Source: Musa acuminata AAA Group (taxonomy: Eukaryota; Streptophyta; Magnoliopsida; Zingiberales; Musaceae). From it: a DNA stretch of 64,000 nt. Where the stretch lies: the NCBI RefSeq assembly GCF_036884655.1, contig NC_088330.1, positions 31,127,001 through 31,191,000 on the forward strand, read 5' to 3'. Shown here piece after piece: positions 62,067-64,000 of the stretch (position 1 is its first letter; every line of letters begins with the position of its first letter). The notes under the pieces are model-generated. The model had not been told where the DNA came from. It was given only the letters and a program-made list of their open reading frames with translations, and did no database searches. A program made the position numbers and the translations under genes.

Positions 62067-62273
62067 TTTTCTAGAATGGTCATCAATAAAAGTAACAAAA
62101 TAAAGAGCACCTCCAAGAGTTCTAGTTTACATAGTATAGATATCATTATGAATTAAATCAATAATATCTGATCTTCGATATGATGGATATGTATGAAAGA
62201 CAACTCTATGTTTTTTTTCAACTAAGCAATGATCACAAGATTTAAGAGATGTACCTTGCAACTTTGGTAAGAA

Positions 62274-63182
62274 TTACTTTCTAGCAAGAGTTTGAAGTCC
62301 CTTCTCACTGATATGACTAAGCCTATTATGCTGAAGATCTATGCTTTCACCCTTCTGAATTGCATTAATCTCTCCTTTGTGTAGCTTAGCTTCCATGACA
62401 TAAAAATAGTTAAGCTTCTTTCCTCTCGCCACAATTAGAGAACCTTTAGTGAGTTTCCATTTACTTTCACCAAAATAGTGTGTAAATCTCTCATCATCAA
62501 GTCTACCTATAGATATCAAGTTAAGATGAATATCTGGAACATGTCTAACATATTTGAGTATCAATTTGTTCTCAATACTAGTCTCCAAGCAAATATCTTC
62601 AATACCCACAATCTTAGATGTACCACTATTTCCTATTCTGACACTACCAAAATCACCAGTAGTGTAAGATCTGAAGTGATTACCATGAGAAGTAACATGA
62701 AATGAAGCACCAGAGTCAATTACCCAATTACTATCCTGAGCTACAAGATTGACACAACCGTCATCATAAACAATAATGATATCACCTTCAACAACAAGTA
62801 TATTGGTCTCTTTCTCATTTTTCTTCATTTTATTCTGTTCTCGCTTCCAAAACATATACTCTTTCTTCTTGTGACCTAGCCTGTTATAGTGGAAATATTT
62901 GATATCCCTTCTAGACTTGGATCTTCCTCTATAACCATGTGGATTTCTACTATGACTTCTTCCACATTTTTCTTGTTTTTCAGAAACAAATGCACCAGAA
63001 GAAGATTCACCTTGTTCTTTCCTTCTAGCATCTTCATTTAGCAAATTGTCTTTAACCATATCTATAGTTAGAGTTCCCTCTGGCATGGAGTTATAAATTA
63101 TCACAACATACGTTTCCCAACCTTTTGGTAAAGAGCTGAAAAGTAATAATCCTTGTATCTCATCATCTATATTTATTTTCAT
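62274..63182 (-). pseudogene. Copia-B gag-protease frame, unit 2 (302 codons open)
   Basis: Gag C-terminus (LTIDMVKDNLLNEDARRKE), a knuckle relic (FHYNRLGHKKKEYMFWK) with no cysteines, protease WVIDSGASFHVTS with the active Asp kept, then gag-pre-integrase with RLSHISEKGL, where Ser replaces a conserved Gly of unit 1. Unit 1 has the same region broken by stops. The N-terminal gag further upstream (to about 63540) is interrupted in both units. Confidence 0.82.
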
Positions 63183-64000
63183 AGCAACTAACTTGTTTGT
63201 AAGACCCTAAAATAGACTTATATGCTCAATAATATTACCACCATCTTTATACTTCAAATTTACAAGTCTTCTAAGGAGAAATTCTGTTTCCCACTGTCTT
63301 TTTCACAAAGTGATTTTCTAACTTTTGCCAAACAACATCAGCTCTGGTTTCATCAGAAATATGCTCATGCAAATTTATATACATCCATCTTCTAATATAA
63401 GCAATAGTTTTTCTATGTTGAACCTCTCATTCCTCATCCTCTATAGTAGAAGGTTTATCTTTAACCTTGATGGGCTTATACAAATCTTTGCGATAGAGCA
63501 AATCTTCCATCATACACCTCTAAGTGGAATAATTTGATAAGTTCAATTTAATCATACTATCTGACTGTTCCATTTCAATCACACAAGAAAAAAAAACTAG
63601 CACCGACCTGTTAAAGCGAAATAATTATTTTCTCTCTTTGTGTATCAAAATAAGTTCCTCATCAAAATACCAACTTGATATCAAAAACACATATCCACCA
63701 GAGCAGCATAAACAGTAGGATAATAAATCAATCACAAAGTGAGATCAAATTTTAACGTGAAAAATCCAATGCGGGAAAAACCACGAGACCGTAGTTCACT
63801 TCAAACTTCCACTATCACTAATAATATAACATGTTTACAATAAATCTTCTCTAAAATAACAAGAGGATCATAATAACATTAAGACCATATATCTTGGCTC
63901 AATAATAGCATATAATCATCACATGGATGAATTTCATCAAAAAGAGAATTTTAGATCTCACAAAATGGGTATAACAAGAAAATACCTCAGAGAGAATAAA

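Larger units (their letters stand above)
33591..64000. repeat. Tandem segmental duplication, unit 2 (continues past the window)
   Basis: Collinear copy of 3390 to about 32965. The window ends inside the 5' LTR of Copia-B, so roughly 600 bp of the unit are unseen. Confidence 0.9.
58923..64000 (-). mobile_element. Copia-B, unit 2, 5' LTR cut by the window end
   Basis: Counterpart of 27882-33252, inserted at the same gypsy position after CTTGT (58918-58922). The 3' LTR is 58923-59620, and the polypurine tract GGAGGGGGAGAAT (minus strand) follows at 59621. The 5' LTR starts near 63600 and runs off the window. Same catalytic losses as unit 1 (RAYNGSEY in integrase, YTNAN in RNase H), but far fewer stops. 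Confidence 0.9.

Overview
The window is nuclear DNA from a flowering plant. It has AT-rich intergenic sequence, spliced receptor-kinase genes, and decayed Ty1-copia, Ty3-gypsy and LINE elements. A 1.1 kb repeat at 9294 carries a GGCGGTACCACC-type motif that I associate from memory with Zingiberales (banana relatives). That placement is a guess; the plant assignment is firm.

Layout. Positions 1 to about 3390 are a single-copy AT-rich flank holding one decayed 5' end of a receptor gene (1926-2052). From about 3390 to 33590 comes a ~30 kb unit, and from about 33590 past the window end a second, collinear copy of it; unit 2 is cut off by the window edge. Each unit holds, from left to right and all on the minus strand: receptor gene A (4241-7267; 34461-37853), a LINE relic, receptor gene B (11588-14848; 42570-45816), an orphan copy of the gene-B promoter next to a 54-bp minisatellite, a third receptor relic C reduced to its N-terminus, a truncated copia element on the plus strand (Copia-A), a decayed Ty3-gypsy element on the minus strand, and, nested in that gypsy, a copia element with both LTRs and a target-site duplication (Copia-B).

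The genes are MIK2-like leucine-rich-repeat receptor kinases. Each has a signal peptide, an N-terminal cap, 19 to 24 LRRs, one membrane span and an RD-type kinase, with one phase-1 intron splitting the Glu codon of the kinase APE motif. In unit 2 both genes are complete (1053 and 1024 aa). In unit 1 both are damaged: gene A lost exactly five LRRs in frame (931 aa), and gene B has a TAA stop just after the kinase glycine loop, leaving at most a kinase-less membrane receptor of 753 aa. The cluster therefore shows local duplication, LRR shuffling, promoter deletion and asymmetric decay of duplicates, a pattern typical of plant immune-receptor loci.

No RNA genes, CRISPR arrays or prokaryotic features were seen. 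Percentages of divergence given below are estimates by eye.
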